Shown: positions 34,814 through 43,237 of the stretch, piece by piece | How the letters are laid out: each line of letters begins with the position of its first letter | Position numbering within the stretch: position 1 is the stretch's first letter | DNA from: Allopusillimonas sp008369125 | GTDB taxonomy: Bacteria > Pseudomonadota > Gammaproteobacteria > Burkholderiales > Burkholderiaceae_B | DNA length: 64,000 nt | Direction of reading: 5' to 3' | Assembly: GCF_008369125.1 (NCBI RefSeq) | Contig: NZ_VOAY01000002.1 | Span: 434,001 to 498,000 of the forward strand | Program-made: the position numbers and the translations under genes | The notes under the pieces: generated by a model | What the model was told of the DNA's origin: nothing | Databases searched by the model: none | The model's input: the letters and a program-made list of their open reading frames with translations, nothing else

Positions 34814-35461
34814 ATGCGTGCTTTTTCTACACTAACCTCACTGACTGTACCCCTGGACAGAATCAATGTCGATACTGACGCCATACTGCCAAAACAGTTT
34901 ATGAAGACAATTTTGCGATCAGGCCTGGGTAACCACTTGTTCGATTCTTGGCGCTTTCTTGACACTGGCGAACCGGGAATGATCACGACTAACCGCTTAC
35001 CCAACCCTGATTTTGTACTGAACCAAAGTCGTTATCGGGGAGGGGCCATCCTTCTTGGGCGGGACAATTTCGGCTGCGGGTCAAGCAGGGAGCATGCAGT
35101 TTGGGCTCTGGATGATTATGGAGTCAGAGCCATTATCGCACCGAGTTTTGCCGATATCTTCTATAACAATTGCTTTAAAAATGGGCTTTTGCCCATCACC
35201 TTGGATGGCGCGATCATTAACCAGATGTTCAACGATACGGAAGGTACCGACGGATATCAGCTGACGATCGACCTTTGTAATCAAAGCATTACGAATTCTT
35301 CAGACCATCAATATAGTTTCGATATCGACCCTTATCGCAAACATTGCCTTTTACATGCGTTAGACGATATCAGTATCACTCTCCAAGATATTGATTCCAT
35401 CAAAGCGTACGAACGGCAGCGATCGGCCCAAGAGCCGTGGCTGTTCACTGACTTGACGTAA
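34814..35461 (+). CDS. leuD: LeuD-type hydro-lyase small subunit
   Basis: Swivelling small subunit that completes the LeuCD hydro-lyase, 215 residues against about 200 in E. coli. Motifs are RINVDTDAILPKQFMKTILRSGLGNHLFDSWRF, GCGSSREHAVWALDDYG and IAPSFADIFYNNCFKNGLLPI. In the substrate loop it reads RSGLG where E. coli has RTGFG, so a slightly different side-chain pocket is possible. It starts four bases after leuC. The sequence of the pair looks more AT-rich than the flanking operons. Confidence 0.92.
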   Translation: MRAFSTLTSLTVPLDRINVDTDAILPKQFMKTILRSGLGNHLFDSWRFLDTGEPGMITTNRLPNPDFVLNQSRYRGGAILLGRDNFGCGSSREHAVWALDDYGVRAIIAPSFADIFYNNCFKNGLLPITLDGAIINQMFNDTEGTDGYQLTIDLCNQSITNSSDHQYSFDIDPYRKHCLLHALDDISITLQDIDSIKAYERQRSAQEPWLFTDLT

Positions 35462-36112
35462 TAAGGTTAAGTGTCTCGCCATTAGCTTGCAGCACGTCAC
35501 TTGTCTGTAAATGTCATGTGGCGCGGCTTTGGGCTTATTTAACAGCAATGCCCTAGGCTACGCTATGGCTACTTACTTGCTTGCGCCTAAATTCACATTC
35601 CCCTACATATAGCACATACAACTGACGCATATTCTCATATACCAAATCTGTACACACTTGCGCACGAGTACGATCGCAGCGTGGGTGTAGATTGACCACT
35701 TTATACATAGAATCAACGTGGGAAAGCGTGTGCCTGCAACAAGCCAGTTGGCGTTTATTGACGTCAAAACGGCAATTTGCGTAACTTTGTTTAACGCAAT
35801 AGCTGTTGAACCTCGCAAGGGGTAGAAGCGTTAACTACCGCGCAAGTGGTTTCGCCCGATGCGAAGACACCAAACCCCAGACTATGAAGCCCCACTTGTT
35901 GGGGCTTTCGCTTTTTTAGAGATTGTCTGATGCTCTAAGTCAGGGCCCTTTTTGGTTTCGCATAGCGCGTGACCAAGCAACGCGCTCAACCGGATGCATT
36001 CTTTGCCAGGATCGAGTTTTCCGATAGTTAACGCATAAGCGTATCGCGGCGTCTGCGCTACCCTTCCCCCTGAAGGCCGAGGCTTACTTGTGCACCCGGT
36101 CAAACAGTGTCG
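35462..36112. other. Gene-poor stretch of 650 bp
   Basis: No convincing gene. It holds AT-rich sequence, the hairpin at 35888-35917, and an unlikely 73-codon frame on the minus strand (35882-36103) that ends in the hairpin region and has no ribosome site or recognised product. It may be the scar of a lost gene between leuD and the toxin-antitoxin pair. Confidence 0.5.
35888..35917 (+). terminator. Rho-independent terminator-like hairpin
   Basis: Stem AGCCCCA / TGGGGCT with a five-base loop, followed by TTCGCTTTTTT on the plus strand. It could end the leuCD transcript, about 430 bp away, or that of an unrecognised RNA just upstream. Confidence 0.6.
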
Positions 36113-36451
36113 CTATTTAGCTATGCCCAGAAACACGGCCAGGCACCGTTCAACTTGCACCATTGTATTTACGTCGATATGCCCGAAGGCTTCTCCTAGC
36201 TTGTCGCGCTTAACTGACAGCGCCTTATTAATCATGACTTGCGAGGTTTTCTGCAAGCCATTCTCTACGCCTGGCTCGATGGTGACACGAAGCAAGGGAG
36301 CGGCCACTAGCCTACTGGTCACTGGCAGCACGGTAACGCTTGTATGCTCACTAAACTGATCGGCCTGAATCACTAGGGCAGGCCTGGGTTTGCCAAAATC
36401 ACCTTGCATCGAGATTGTCACAAACGCGCCGCGTATACTTTTGTGCGCCAT
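36113..36451 (-). CDS. mazF: MazF/PemK-family toxin
   Basis: Ribosome-independent mRNA endonuclease toxin of 112 residues. Family marks are RGAFVTISMQGDFGKPRPALVIQAD at the N-terminus (the strand and the catalytic Arg loop), SVTVLPVTSRLV, and GLQKTSQVMINKALSVKRDKLGEAFGHID. It overlaps the antitoxin stop by one base, and the antitoxin is first, as usual for this pair. It is probably kept silent by the antitoxin and released under stress. The pair sits in a gene-poor AT-rich patch between two operons, a common place for mobile toxin-antitoxin modules. Confidence 0.93.
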   Translation of the reverse strand: MAHKSIRGAFVTISMQGDFGKPRPALVIQADQFSEHTSVTVLPVTSRLVAAPLLRVTIEPGVENGLQKTSQVMINKALSVKRDKLGEAFGHIDVNTMVQVERCLAVFLGIAK

Positions 36452-36675
36452 CAGTCTGTCCAGCCCTCCACATCCGCGATAGATTCATCCATAAGGCGAT
36501 CCAACTGCGTGTCAGCCTTTTCTGCGTTAGCTATCAAACGACATTGACGGCGACACTCCTCCGCAAAATCAGGCCTTCGTGTATCTGGCACCCAAATTTG
36601 CACTGGACGTAAACCCGCCATACGCAGCGCGTTACGATGCTTTTGGACGCGTGCATTTATATGCGTAGTCGCCAT
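36451..36675 (-). CDS. MazE-type antitoxin (DUF3018 family)
   Basis: A 74-residue antitoxin. The N-terminal part (INARVQKHRNALRMAGLRPVQIWVPDTRRPDFAEECRRQC) is the DUF3018 DNA-binding module, and the acidic tail (DRLMDESIADVEGWTD) would wrap the MazF active site. It is the first gene of the module and presumably represses it by binding repeats just upstream (36695-36733). GGAG precedes the start. Confidence 0.92.
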   Translation of the reverse strand: MATTHINARVQKHRNALRMAGLRPVQIWVPDTRRPDFAEECRRQCRLIANAEKADTQLDRLMDESIADVEGWTD

Positions 36676-36694
36676 GACTGAAACTCCTATTTAT

Positions 36695-36733
36695 CGTTAC
36701 ATGAAACATATTACGCATAACCTGCGTTACATG
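36695..36733. promoter_or_regulatory. Repeats in the mazEF promoter
   Basis: The nine-base sequence CGTTACATG occurs at 36695-36703 and again at 36725-36733, exactly 30 bp apart (three helical turns), just upstream of the antitoxin start. The spacing suits two regulator molecules on one DNA face, most likely the antitoxin or the complex. This is an inference from position. Confidence 0.6.
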
Positions 36734-37031
36734 CAACTTTTCTCGATAGCACTTTGATTTAGACGGCGCCTGTATGCTGGAACACAGCCGGACATTAAAA
36801 ATTTGCCATACGGGCCATCAATTGACATACCGTTTGAAACTATCACTGGTTACGCGAACATGGTATGGCCTGAGTGATTTATATCCATATCTGCGCCACA
36901 TCGCCAACAGGCAGCCCAATCAATCTGACTTTCAAAGGGCAGCAGAATCAGGCTACTGCTTTATATTCATTCCAACACCCACGTATACTCAAACGGCCAT
37001 CTCGGCATAATTAGAAAATGGGAGACTCCTC

Positions 37032-38015
37032 ATGTACCGCAAGCATTCTGGCTATTTTCTTGCCGCTTCGCTGACTGCTGCCATTGCTGTTGCACCAGTC
37101 GCTTACGCACAAACCACACTAAAACTCATTAACGAATATCCAGCTACGTCGATAACGGCGACGGCAGATCTGAATTTCGCAGAGCAGGTCAATAAACTGT
37201 CGCAAGGCAGTCTCGAAGTTAAAACACTGCAAGAGAAAGACAACCCCTTCAAAGGCGTAGATCAGGTCGATGCCGTGAGCAAGGGTGATGTTCAAATGGG
37301 AACAATATTCGGCGGAATACTGGGTGCCAAAGACTCACTGTTTTTGCTGTCTTCCCTGCCCTTTGCATCGAAGGATTTTAAACAAGCACGCGCTATCTAT
37401 ACGTGCGCCAAACCCGCTCTTGAAGCACGCGCTCAGGCACTAAATACACGTCTTTTGTATGTAACGCCCTGGCCTCCTTCCGGAATTTGGTCGGTAAAAC
37501 CCGTGGCAAATGCAGGAGATCTTAAGAATTTAAAGATCAGAACCTACGACCAAACCAGCAAGGCGGTATTTCAGAACCTAGGCGCTGAAAGCGTCAACCT
37601 GCCTTATTCTGCACTGGCTGAAAAGCTTGCCGCTGGCGAAGTCAACGCCGTGTTGACCTCGGGTGATGGCGGCGCAGGTCGCAAACTGTGGGATCATTTA
37701 CCAAACTTCACTGCCGTAAATTATTCAATCCCTCTCAGCTACACCATTATCAATAACGACACCTGGAATAAGCTAAGCCCAGAGCAACAATCCACGCTCA
37801 CCAAGGCGGCTGAGCAGGTTTCCGAAGCGTCCTGGAGTGGCGTAGAGAAACGCATCGATGCCAACTACGCCCGTATGCAGGAAAACAAAATGACGCTTAA
37901 CAAAACGCCTTCAGCGGCGGTCATGGAAGCGCTCTCCAAGGCGGGCGCCGCGGAAACCGCATCATGGATGAAGGCCAATCCATTAGATGAACGAGAAAAG
38001 GCTTGCCTGAATTAG
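37032..38015 (+). CDS. Orphan TRAP-type solute-binding protein (DctP-like)
   Basis: Periplasmic receptor of 327 residues with a cleaved signal peptide (to about APVAYAQT). The DctP-like fold shows in VDAVSKGDVQMGTIFGG, SLPFASKDFKQARAIYTCAKPALEARAQ, KIRTYDQTSKAVFQNLGAESVNLPYSALAEKLAAGEVNAVLTSG and the C-terminal helices. No membrane subunits are adjacent, and the next gene is a periplasmic HD-domain protein, an unusual partner. The receptor might serve one of the other TRAP systems here or act as a sensor. It has GGAG upstream. The gap 36734-37031 before it holds no other feature I can support. Confidence 0.86.
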   Translation: MYRKHSGYFLAASLTAAIAVAPVAYAQTTLKLINEYPATSITATADLNFAEQVNKLSQGSLEVKTLQEKDNPFKGVDQVDAVSKGDVQMGTIFGGILGAKDSLFLLSSLPFASKDFKQARAIYTCAKPALEARAQALNTRLLYVTPWPPSGIWSVKPVANAGDLKNLKIRTYDQTSKAVFQNLGAESVNLPYSALAEKLAAGEVNAVLTSGDGGAGRKLWDHLPNFTAVNYSIPLSYTIINNDTWNKLSPEQQSTLTKAAEQVSEASWSGVEKRIDANYARMQENKMTLNKTPSAAVMEALSKAGAAETASWMKANPLDEREKACLN

Positions 38016-38141
38016 ACGCTTTATTCATTGCTACAAGCAGCTATGTTGATGACTAAAGCGTGAAACACGCAAATTGGCGGCCCTGCTGCAGAAACCCGCA
38101 GTTGAGGTCCGCCATCAATCATCCCAAAGGAGACACACGTC

Positions 38142-39140
38142 ATGACAAGCCGTCGTTTTAAATTTATCGGGGCACTGGCATTTAGCCTCACTATGGCTAC
38201 GCCCGCCTTCGCTACAACCCAAGATGCGTATAGTCTTCCAGAGCCGTTCTTGAGTATGGAGAAAAGCTATTTAAAAGACTCTCCTGATCTACAGAAAATC
38301 ATGGATGTCATGATTGAGACAGCTACGCGGCAGGTGAAAGACCCAACTCAAGACATTTTGCACAATCGGTTGTGTTCTGCGTTGGTCTACAAAATGGCCT
38401 CAGAAGAAAGCCTAGACGCTGAAGAGCGCCGGCTTGCTGTCGCTGGCGACTTGTTGCACAACATCGCCAAAGAGGAAAAAGAGATGGTCCTGACGGACCC
38501 AGCTCAAATGTCTAGCGCCAGAGAGATGGTCACCGAGCTTAAAAGTGAAGGTTACTTTAAGAAGTCACCACAGTTTTGGAGCGACGAACAGGTCCTCACC
38601 AACCCCAAGATTGGTGGCAACCGGGCACTCGTGCACCACATTACGGGTGGCGTCATGGCCGGTGATCTGCTGAAACAGGTAGGCGGCTATTCAGAAAAAG
38701 AGATTAATGCCATTCGGGCTGCAATCGTGGAACACTCTACCGGCTATTGGTATTTTCGTGCATCGATAGATGACATAGCTGGCAAACCCGGCGCATGGGA
38801 AAGCGTATACCCTGAGCCAGAAAGCAACATAGCCAAGTTCGCCCACGATGCCGATCTCATTTCTCAATTCGTACCTGAATCAGTGGTTCCAGATGGCAGC
38901 AAATGGCGCATGCTGGCGCAAAAGCGCTGGGGTGCAAAAACAACTCAAGAGGAAGGCCACATCGTTTACTATGTTTTCCTGCGCCTCTTTGAAGAGGCCA
39001 AGACCGCTCCTGGCAAAGAAATGGCACGTGAAAGATGGAACACCATCAAACCAGACCTGATCAAACTTATGGGCTTAAACCAAGACCAAGATCCGATAAA
39101 GGTTTTGGGTGTACCTAAGGTTTTTGCTAAGCAAAGTTAG
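38142..39140 (+). CDS. Exported HD-domain protein
   Basis: A 332-residue protein with a signal peptide (ALAFSLTMATPAFA, cleavage near 24). The rest carries the histidine/aspartate pattern of HD hydrolases: H74, LLHNIAK at 105-110 (where family members have HD, so Asp is replaced by Asn), H165-H166, H198 (EHSTGYW) and H235/D236 (AHDADLI). HD proteins are normally cytoplasmic phosphohydrolases, so export to the periplasm is unusual. It lies 126 bp after the orphan TRAP receptor, on the same strand, with AAAGGAGA before the start. Function unknown; a periplasmic phosphatase or nucleotidase is a guess. Confidence 0.8.
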   Translation: MTSRRFKFIGALAFSLTMATPAFATTQDAYSLPEPFLSMEKSYLKDSPDLQKIMDVMIETATRQVKDPTQDILHNRLCSALVYKMASEESLDAEERRLAVAGDLLHNIAKEEKEMVLTDPAQMSSAREMVTELKSEGYFKKSPQFWSDEQVLTNPKIGGNRALVHHITGGVMAGDLLKQVGGYSEKEINAIRAAIVEHSTGYWYFRASIDDIAGKPGAWESVYPEPESNIAKFAHDADLISQFVPESVVPDGSKWRMLAQKRWGAKTTQEEGHIVYYVFLRLFEEAKTAPGKEMARERWNTIKPDLIKLMGLNQDQDPIKVLGVPKVFAKQS

Positions 39141-39296
39141 CGCCTGGGCCAATCTGCAGGGCGACCAAATTAACAGCAGATACGGCCATAAGGCTGGTCG
39201 TATCTGTTAACGTGAACTCACACCAGTAACCATACAGCCGAACAAACACCCGCCGCACGAGCTTGACCATTAACCAAACCACCACACCCACGCACG

Positions 39297-39515
39297 ATGA
39301 ACGCCGAAGACCTTGAGCTGCTTGTATCCCGCACGATGCCCTTCGGAAAATACCAAGGGCGGCTGATAGTCGACCTGCCCGGCCATTACTTGAACTGGTT
39401 TGCGCGCAACGGCTTTCCAAAAGGGGAGATCGGCCGCCTTCTGGCATTGATGCAAGAATTGGATCACAATGGGCTGAAACCATTGCTGGATCCACTGCGC
39501 AAGGGTGCCAATTAA
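39297..39515 (+). CDS. DUF3820 family protein
   Basis: A 72-residue small protein with the DUF3820 pattern: MPFGKYQGRLIVDLPGHYLNWFARNGFPKGEIGRLLALMQELDHNGL. The MPFGKYQG and PxxYLxWF segments are the family core, also found in exonuclease-linked domains. Cytoplasmic, function not established. It is followed 100 bp later by two other small conserved genes on the same strand. Confidence 0.85.
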   Translation: MNAEDLELLVSRTMPFGKYQGRLIVDLPGHYLNWFARNGFPKGEIGRLLALMQELDHNGLKPLLDPLRKGAN

Positions 39516-39614
39516 ACGTTGTGAAGAAAATCCATACTGCCTAACGTGTCTGCGCCACGCGGCATGATTGGCATGGCAGGCAGGAAAGCAACGACACTAA
39601 GGAGAACCAAGCAT

Positions 39615-39836
39615 ATGAGCAAGACATTCAAGAAAGGCGATCACGTCACCTGGAATTCTGAAGCTGGTCACGTGTCAGGCACCATCATTAAGGTACATAC
39701 CCAAGACTTTGACTATAAAGGGCACACCCACCGCGCTTCGCAAGACGACCCGCAGTATGAAATAAAGAGCGATAAAACGGATCACATCGCGGCGCACAAG
39801 GGTAGCGCTTTGGAACACGCGCCCAAAAAGAGCTGA
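39615..39836 (+). CDS. DUF2945 (hypervirulence-associated TUDOR-like) small protein
   Basis: A 73-residue protein: FKKGDHVTWNSEAGHVSGTIIKV, then a central HRASQDDPQYEIKSDKTDHIAAHKGSAL. This is the DUF2945/HVA1 pattern, a small beta-barrel (TUDOR-like) fold without known enzyme activity. The start at 39615 follows AAGGAGA. It ends two bases before the DUF488 gene, so they are co-transcribed. Confidence 0.88.
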   Translation: MSKTFKKGDHVTWNSEAGHVSGTIIKVHTQDFDYKGHTHRASQDDPQYEIKSDKTDHIAAHKGSALEHAPKKS

Positions 39837-39838
39837 GC

Positions 39839-40369
39839 ATGGCGCTCCCGTTCTTTACCATAGGGCACTCAACCCGCAGCCTGGAAGAATTGGCCGCCAT
39901 GCTGAATGATGCCGGTGTTGAAATGCTGGTGGATATCAGAACAGTGCCGCGCTCGCGAACCAACCCACAATACAATGAAGATACGGTTGGTGACTCACTC
40001 AAAGAGTTTGGTATCGGGTACACGCGTATCGCTGAACTAGGCGGGCTACGCAGCAAATCCAAAACCATCCCCCGTGACGAAAACGGTTTCTGGGAAAACG
40101 CCAGCTTTCACAACTATGCAGACTACGCTCTGTCTGAAGAATTTCATCAGGGTCTGGATCAACTGATCGCGATAGGCCGAGAGCGGCGCACCGCCATGAT
40201 GTGTTCAGAAGCGGTGTGGTGGCGCTGCCATCGACGCATTGTTGCTGATCACCTTATTGCCCGAGGTGAAGACGTAATCCACATTATGGGGCTTGGCCGT
40301 CTTGATGCCGCCAAGCTTACGCCCGGCGCCATCACCCAGAAAGATGGCATGGTTGTTTACCCAGCTTAA
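39839..40369 (+). CDS. DUF488 family protein
   Basis: A 176-residue cytoplasmic protein with the DUF488 core: FFTIGHSTRSLEELAAMLNDAGVEMLVDIRTVPRSRTNPQYN, LGGLRSKS and the conserved cysteine-rich end MMCSEAVWWRCHRRIVADHL. Function is unsettled in the literature; the family has a conserved Cys and positively charged pocket. It directly follows the DUF2945 gene. The stretch to garD (40370-40546) holds operator-like motifs. Confidence 0.9.
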   Translation: MALPFFTIGHSTRSLEELAAMLNDAGVEMLVDIRTVPRSRTNPQYNEDTVGDSLKEFGIGYTRIAELGGLRSKSKTIPRDENGFWENASFHNYADYALSEEFHQGLDQLIAIGRERRTAMMCSEAVWWRCHRRIVADHLIARGEDVIHIMGLGRLDAAKLTPGAITQKDGMVVYPA

Positions 40370-40380
40370 CCCCCGTCCAG

Positions 40381-40394
40381 GTTGTATGATGACG
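40381..40394. promoter_or_regulatory. gar operator-like site 1
   Basis: GTTGTATGATGACG, identical as an inverted copy upstream of garL (44121-44134). It lies about 150 bp before the garD start. A related GTTATATGATGAG stands at 40492-40504. Sharing between the two gar promoters suggests a common regulator, not encoded in this window. Confidence 0.65.
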
Positions 40395-40491
40395 CATATT
40401 GCTTGCGGACGATATTAAATGCTTTGGACAATCACCCTTGCCCGCTGATTAACCGCATCATATCTGCGCCAAATCCCTTGCCTCACCCCCA

Positions 40492-40504
40492 GTTATATGA
40501 TGAG
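40492..40504. promoter_or_regulatory. gar operator-like site 2
   Basis: GTTATATGATGAG, differing in two positions from site 1 (GTTGTATGATGAC). It lies about 45 bp before garD, close to where the promoter should be. Inferred regulator site. Confidence 0.5.
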
Positions 40505-40546
40505 AGGCAGCTTGACTGAAAAAATATAAAGCACAGGAGACAAACG

Positions 40547-42100
40547 GTGACTTTCAACAGCCCGACCGTTCAGATTCCCCGCATGATCCGCATGCATGCA
40601 GACGACAACGTGGCCATCGTCGCCAATGACCGAGGCCTGCCAGCAGGCACGCAGTTGCCAGGCGTCACGTTGCGCGAGAAAGTCCCCCAAGCCCATAAAT
40701 TTTCATTGGTAGATATCCCCGACGGTGGCGCGATTATGCGATACGGGGTCGTCATTGGCCATGCAACAAGGGCTTTGCCGGCTGGAAGCTGGGTTTACGA
40801 AGCCGTCATGCGTATGCCCCCCGCCCCTTCGCTGGAGAATCTGCCGGTCTGTACGGTACCTGCGCCCAACTTGCCGCCGCTGAATGACTACACGTTTGAA
40901 GGCTACCGCAATCCGGACGGTTCCGTAGGCACGCGCAACATCCTCGCCATCTCCATGACAGTGCAATGCGTGGCTGGCGTTGCAGAAATCGCCATTGAGC
41001 GTATTCGCAAAGAGCTGTTGCCGCGCTACCCCAACGTAGATGGCGTCGTAGCTCTGCGGCACGGCTATGGCTGCGGTGTGGCCATTGACGCACCGGGCGC
41101 ATCCATCCCCATACGCACCTTGCGCCACATTGCACAAAATCCCAATTTCGGCGGCGAAGTCATGGTGGTAAGCCTGGGCTGCGAAAAACTGCAGCCCGAG
41201 CGTATGTTGCCAGACCGCTTCGATGGACAGGCCGGCTCTCATCCCGATCTGATTCGGCTGCAAGACAACCAGCATATTGGTTTTGGCTCCATGATAGATT
41301 CGATTCTGGCAATGGCTGACACCCACCTCGAACGCCTGAACCGTCGTCGTCGCGAAACCTGCCCGGCGTCCGAGCTCGTAGTGGGCGTGCAATGTGGCGG
41401 CAGCGATGCGTTTTCAGGTGCGACCGCAAACCCTGCTGTGGGGTTTGCCAGTGATCTACTGGTGCGCGCAGGCGCCACCGTCATGTTCTCGGAAGTGACC
41501 GAGGTGCGCGATGGCATCGACCAGCTCACTGCACGCGCAGCCACGCCCGAAGTTGCACGGGACCTGGTGCGCGAAATGGCCTGGTATGACGACTACCTGC
41601 AGCGCGGCGACGCTGACCGCAGCGCCAACACCACACCTGGCAACAAGCGTGGCGGCTTGTCCAATATTGTGGAAAAAGCCATGGGTTCCATTGTCAAATC
41701 AGGCAGTACGCCAATCAGGGGTGTGGTGAGCCCAGGCGAGCGCGCACAGACCAAAGGGCTGCTGTATGCAGCCACACCAGCTGGCGACTTTATGTGCGGC
41801 ACACTGCAGCTAGCCGCAGGCATGAACGTCCATATCTTTACCACCGGGCGTGGCACGCCCTACGGCCTGACGGAAGTTCCGGTCATTAAGGTTGCCACCC
41901 GGTCAGATCTGGCGCGTCGCTGGTACGACTTAATGGATATCGATGCCGGTCGCATTGCCACGGGTGAAGCCAGCATTGAGGACATGGGCCAGGAACTATT
42001 CGAATGCATACTCGACGTTGCAAGCGGCCGCAAAACCTGGGCGGAACACTGGGGTATCGCGAACGACCTAGTGCTCTTTAACCCCGGGCCAGTAACATAA
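40547..42100 (+). CDS. garD: Galactarate dehydratase
   Basis: Dehydrates galactarate to 5-keto-4-deoxy-glucarate, using iron. The 517-residue protein has the UxaA/GarD two-part layout: an N-terminal SAF-like domain (NVAIVANDRGLPAGTQLPG) and the large C-terminal part with NPDGSVGTRNILAISMTVQC, RHGYGCGV, CGGSDAFSGATANPAVG and FTTGRGTPYGLTEVPVIKVATRS. The length matches E. coli GarD (about 520). The GTG start has CAGGAGA upstream. It converges on garR, sharing a bidirectional terminator, and has the garL motif in its promoter. Confidence 0.92.
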   Translation: MTFNSPTVQIPRMIRMHADDNVAIVANDRGLPAGTQLPGVTLREKVPQAHKFSLVDIPDGGAIMRYGVVIGHATRALPAGSWVYEAVMRMPPAPSLENLPVCTVPAPNLPPLNDYTFEGYRNPDGSVGTRNILAISMTVQCVAGVAEIAIERIRKELLPRYPNVDGVVALRHGYGCGVAIDAPGASIPIRTLRHIAQNPNFGGEVMVVSLGCEKLQPERMLPDRFDGQAGSHPDLIRLQDNQHIGFGSMIDSILAMADTHLERLNRRRRETCPASELVVGVQCGGSDAFSGATANPAVGFASDLLVRAGATVMFSEVTEVRDGIDQLTARAATPEVARDLVREMAWYDDYLQRGDADRSANTTPGNKRGGLSNIVEKAMGSIVKSGSTPIRGVVSPGERAQTKGLLYAATPAGDFMCGTLQLAAGMNVHIFTTGRGTPYGLTEVPVIKVATRSDLARRWYDLMDIDAGRIATGEASIEDMGQELFECILDVASGRKTWAEHWGIANDLVLFNPGPVT

Positions 42101-42179
42101 GGCTGATCTGTGCAAGCACTGCATAAATGGCGATGTCGCCATCTCGGCAGTTACCCACCAAGATGAGCAGAACGCACAC

Positions 42180-42219
42180 AAGGCCCAACGTCGCGATCAA
42201 TGGTGCGATGTTGGGCCTT
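42180..42219. terminator. Bidirectional terminator between garD and garR
   Basis: Long stem AAGGCCCAACGTCGC / GCGATGTTGGGCCTT (15 bp with one G-T pair) and a ten-base loop. It lies 80 bp after garD and 103 bp after garR on the other strand, so it can end both transcripts. The T-run is short on both sides. Confidence 0.75.
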
Positions 42220-42321
42220 GTTTGTTAGGCTAAAGGCATGAGGCAATCTGACAAGCAAGGTTAATTACAACGGCCTGTCGAAAATAAAACCGCCATCTTA
42301 TGCTTGCCTGAACCGTACAAA

Positions 42322-43212
42322 TTAATTTTTCTGCCCTACCTCAAAATTGGCCATTAGCTCAAGCGCGCGCACCATGCCTGAGTGGTCCCATGCACTGCCG
42401 CCATGCGAAGCGCATACGTTGAAGAGCTCCTGACACGTTGCGGTATTTGGCAGAGCCAGCCCCAACTCTTTGCCGGCAGACAATGCAAGATTAAGGTCCT
42501 TCTGATGCAGTTCAATGCGAAAACCAGGATTGAACGTACGCTTCACCATGCGCTCGCCATGCACTTCCAGAATCTTCGACGACGCGAAACCGCCCATGAG
42601 GGCCTCGCGCACACGGGCGGGGTCAGCGCCTGCCCTGGAGGCGAACAGCAAGGCTTCGGCAACCGCTTCGATGTTAAGCGCGACAATAATTTGATTGGCA
42701 ACTTTGGCTGTTTGACCATCACCGTTACCACCGACCAGCGTTATGTTCTTGCCCATCAGGGCAAAGAGTGGCCGAATTTTTTCGAAGGTGTCTTCTTCGC
42801 CGCCCACCATGATGGAAAGCGTGGCGTTTTGTGCGCCAACTTCGCCACCCGATACAGGGGCGTCCAGGTACTGGCAATCAAGCGCGTTGATTCTGGATGC
42901 AAAGGTTTTGGTCTCGATGGGCGAGATCGAGCTCATGTCTACCACCACCTTACCCGCTGACAGCCCCTCGGCAATACCATTGGCGTCAAACAACGCGCTT
43001 GCTACATTCGGGGTATCGGGCACCATCACAAAGATAATGTCTGCACTTTGTGCCACTTCTTTGCCGCTGCTGCAGGCTACGCCGCCAGCCTCGACCAAGT
43101 TTGCGGGGACACTGGTGCGGCTAAACAGAAACACATCATGGCCAGCCTTGATTAAATTCAACGCCATGGGCGCACCCATAATGCCCAGCCCTACGAAACC
43201 CAACTTACTCAT
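42322..43212 (-). CDS. garR: Tartronate semialdehyde (2-hydroxy-3-oxopropionate) reductase
   Basis: NAD(P)H-dependent enzyme that turns tartronate semialdehyde into D-glycerate. The 296 residues show the beta-hydroxyacid dehydrogenase pattern: GFVGLGIMGAPMALNLIKAGHDV (cofactor site), the catalytic-loop DAPVSGGEVGAQNATLSIMVGG and the active-site Lys in GNGDGQTAKVANQIIVA. It follows garL by 25 bp on the same strand, so aldolase product is reduced at once. AGGAGAG lies before the start. Related HIBADH enzymes share the fold, but context with GarL and GarD fixes the call. Confidence 0.92.
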   Translation of the reverse strand: MSKLGFVGLGIMGAPMALNLIKAGHDVFLFSRTSVPANLVEAGGVACSSGKEVAQSADIIFVMVPDTPNVASALFDANGIAEGLSAGKVVVDMSSISPIETKTFASRINALDCQYLDAPVSGGEVGAQNATLSIMVGGEEDTFEKIRPLFALMGKNITLVGGNGDGQTAKVANQIIVALNIEAVAEALLFASRAGADPARVREALMGGFASSKILEVHGERMVKRTFNPGFRIELHQKDLNLALSAGKELGLALPNTATCQELFNVCASHGGSAWDHSGMVRALELMANFEVGQKN

Positions 43213-43237
43213 TGCTCTCTCCTGTGAACGTATTGCT

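Noticed and set aside
33403..35461. Calling leuCD the leucine biosynthesis pair outright
   Set aside because: No leuA or leuB is near and the context is catabolic; the family cannot be resolved to one substrate from sequence, so only the LeuCD-type hydro-lyase is claimed.
35882..36103. 73-codon minus-strand frame before mazF
   Set aside because: No ribosome site, no recognised product, and its end lies in a terminator-like hairpin; kept only as part of the gene-poor stretch.
36774..37010. 78-codon plus-strand frame before the orphan TRAP receptor
   Set aside because: Low-complexity mix without domain or ribosome site, and it overlaps the receptor's promoter region.
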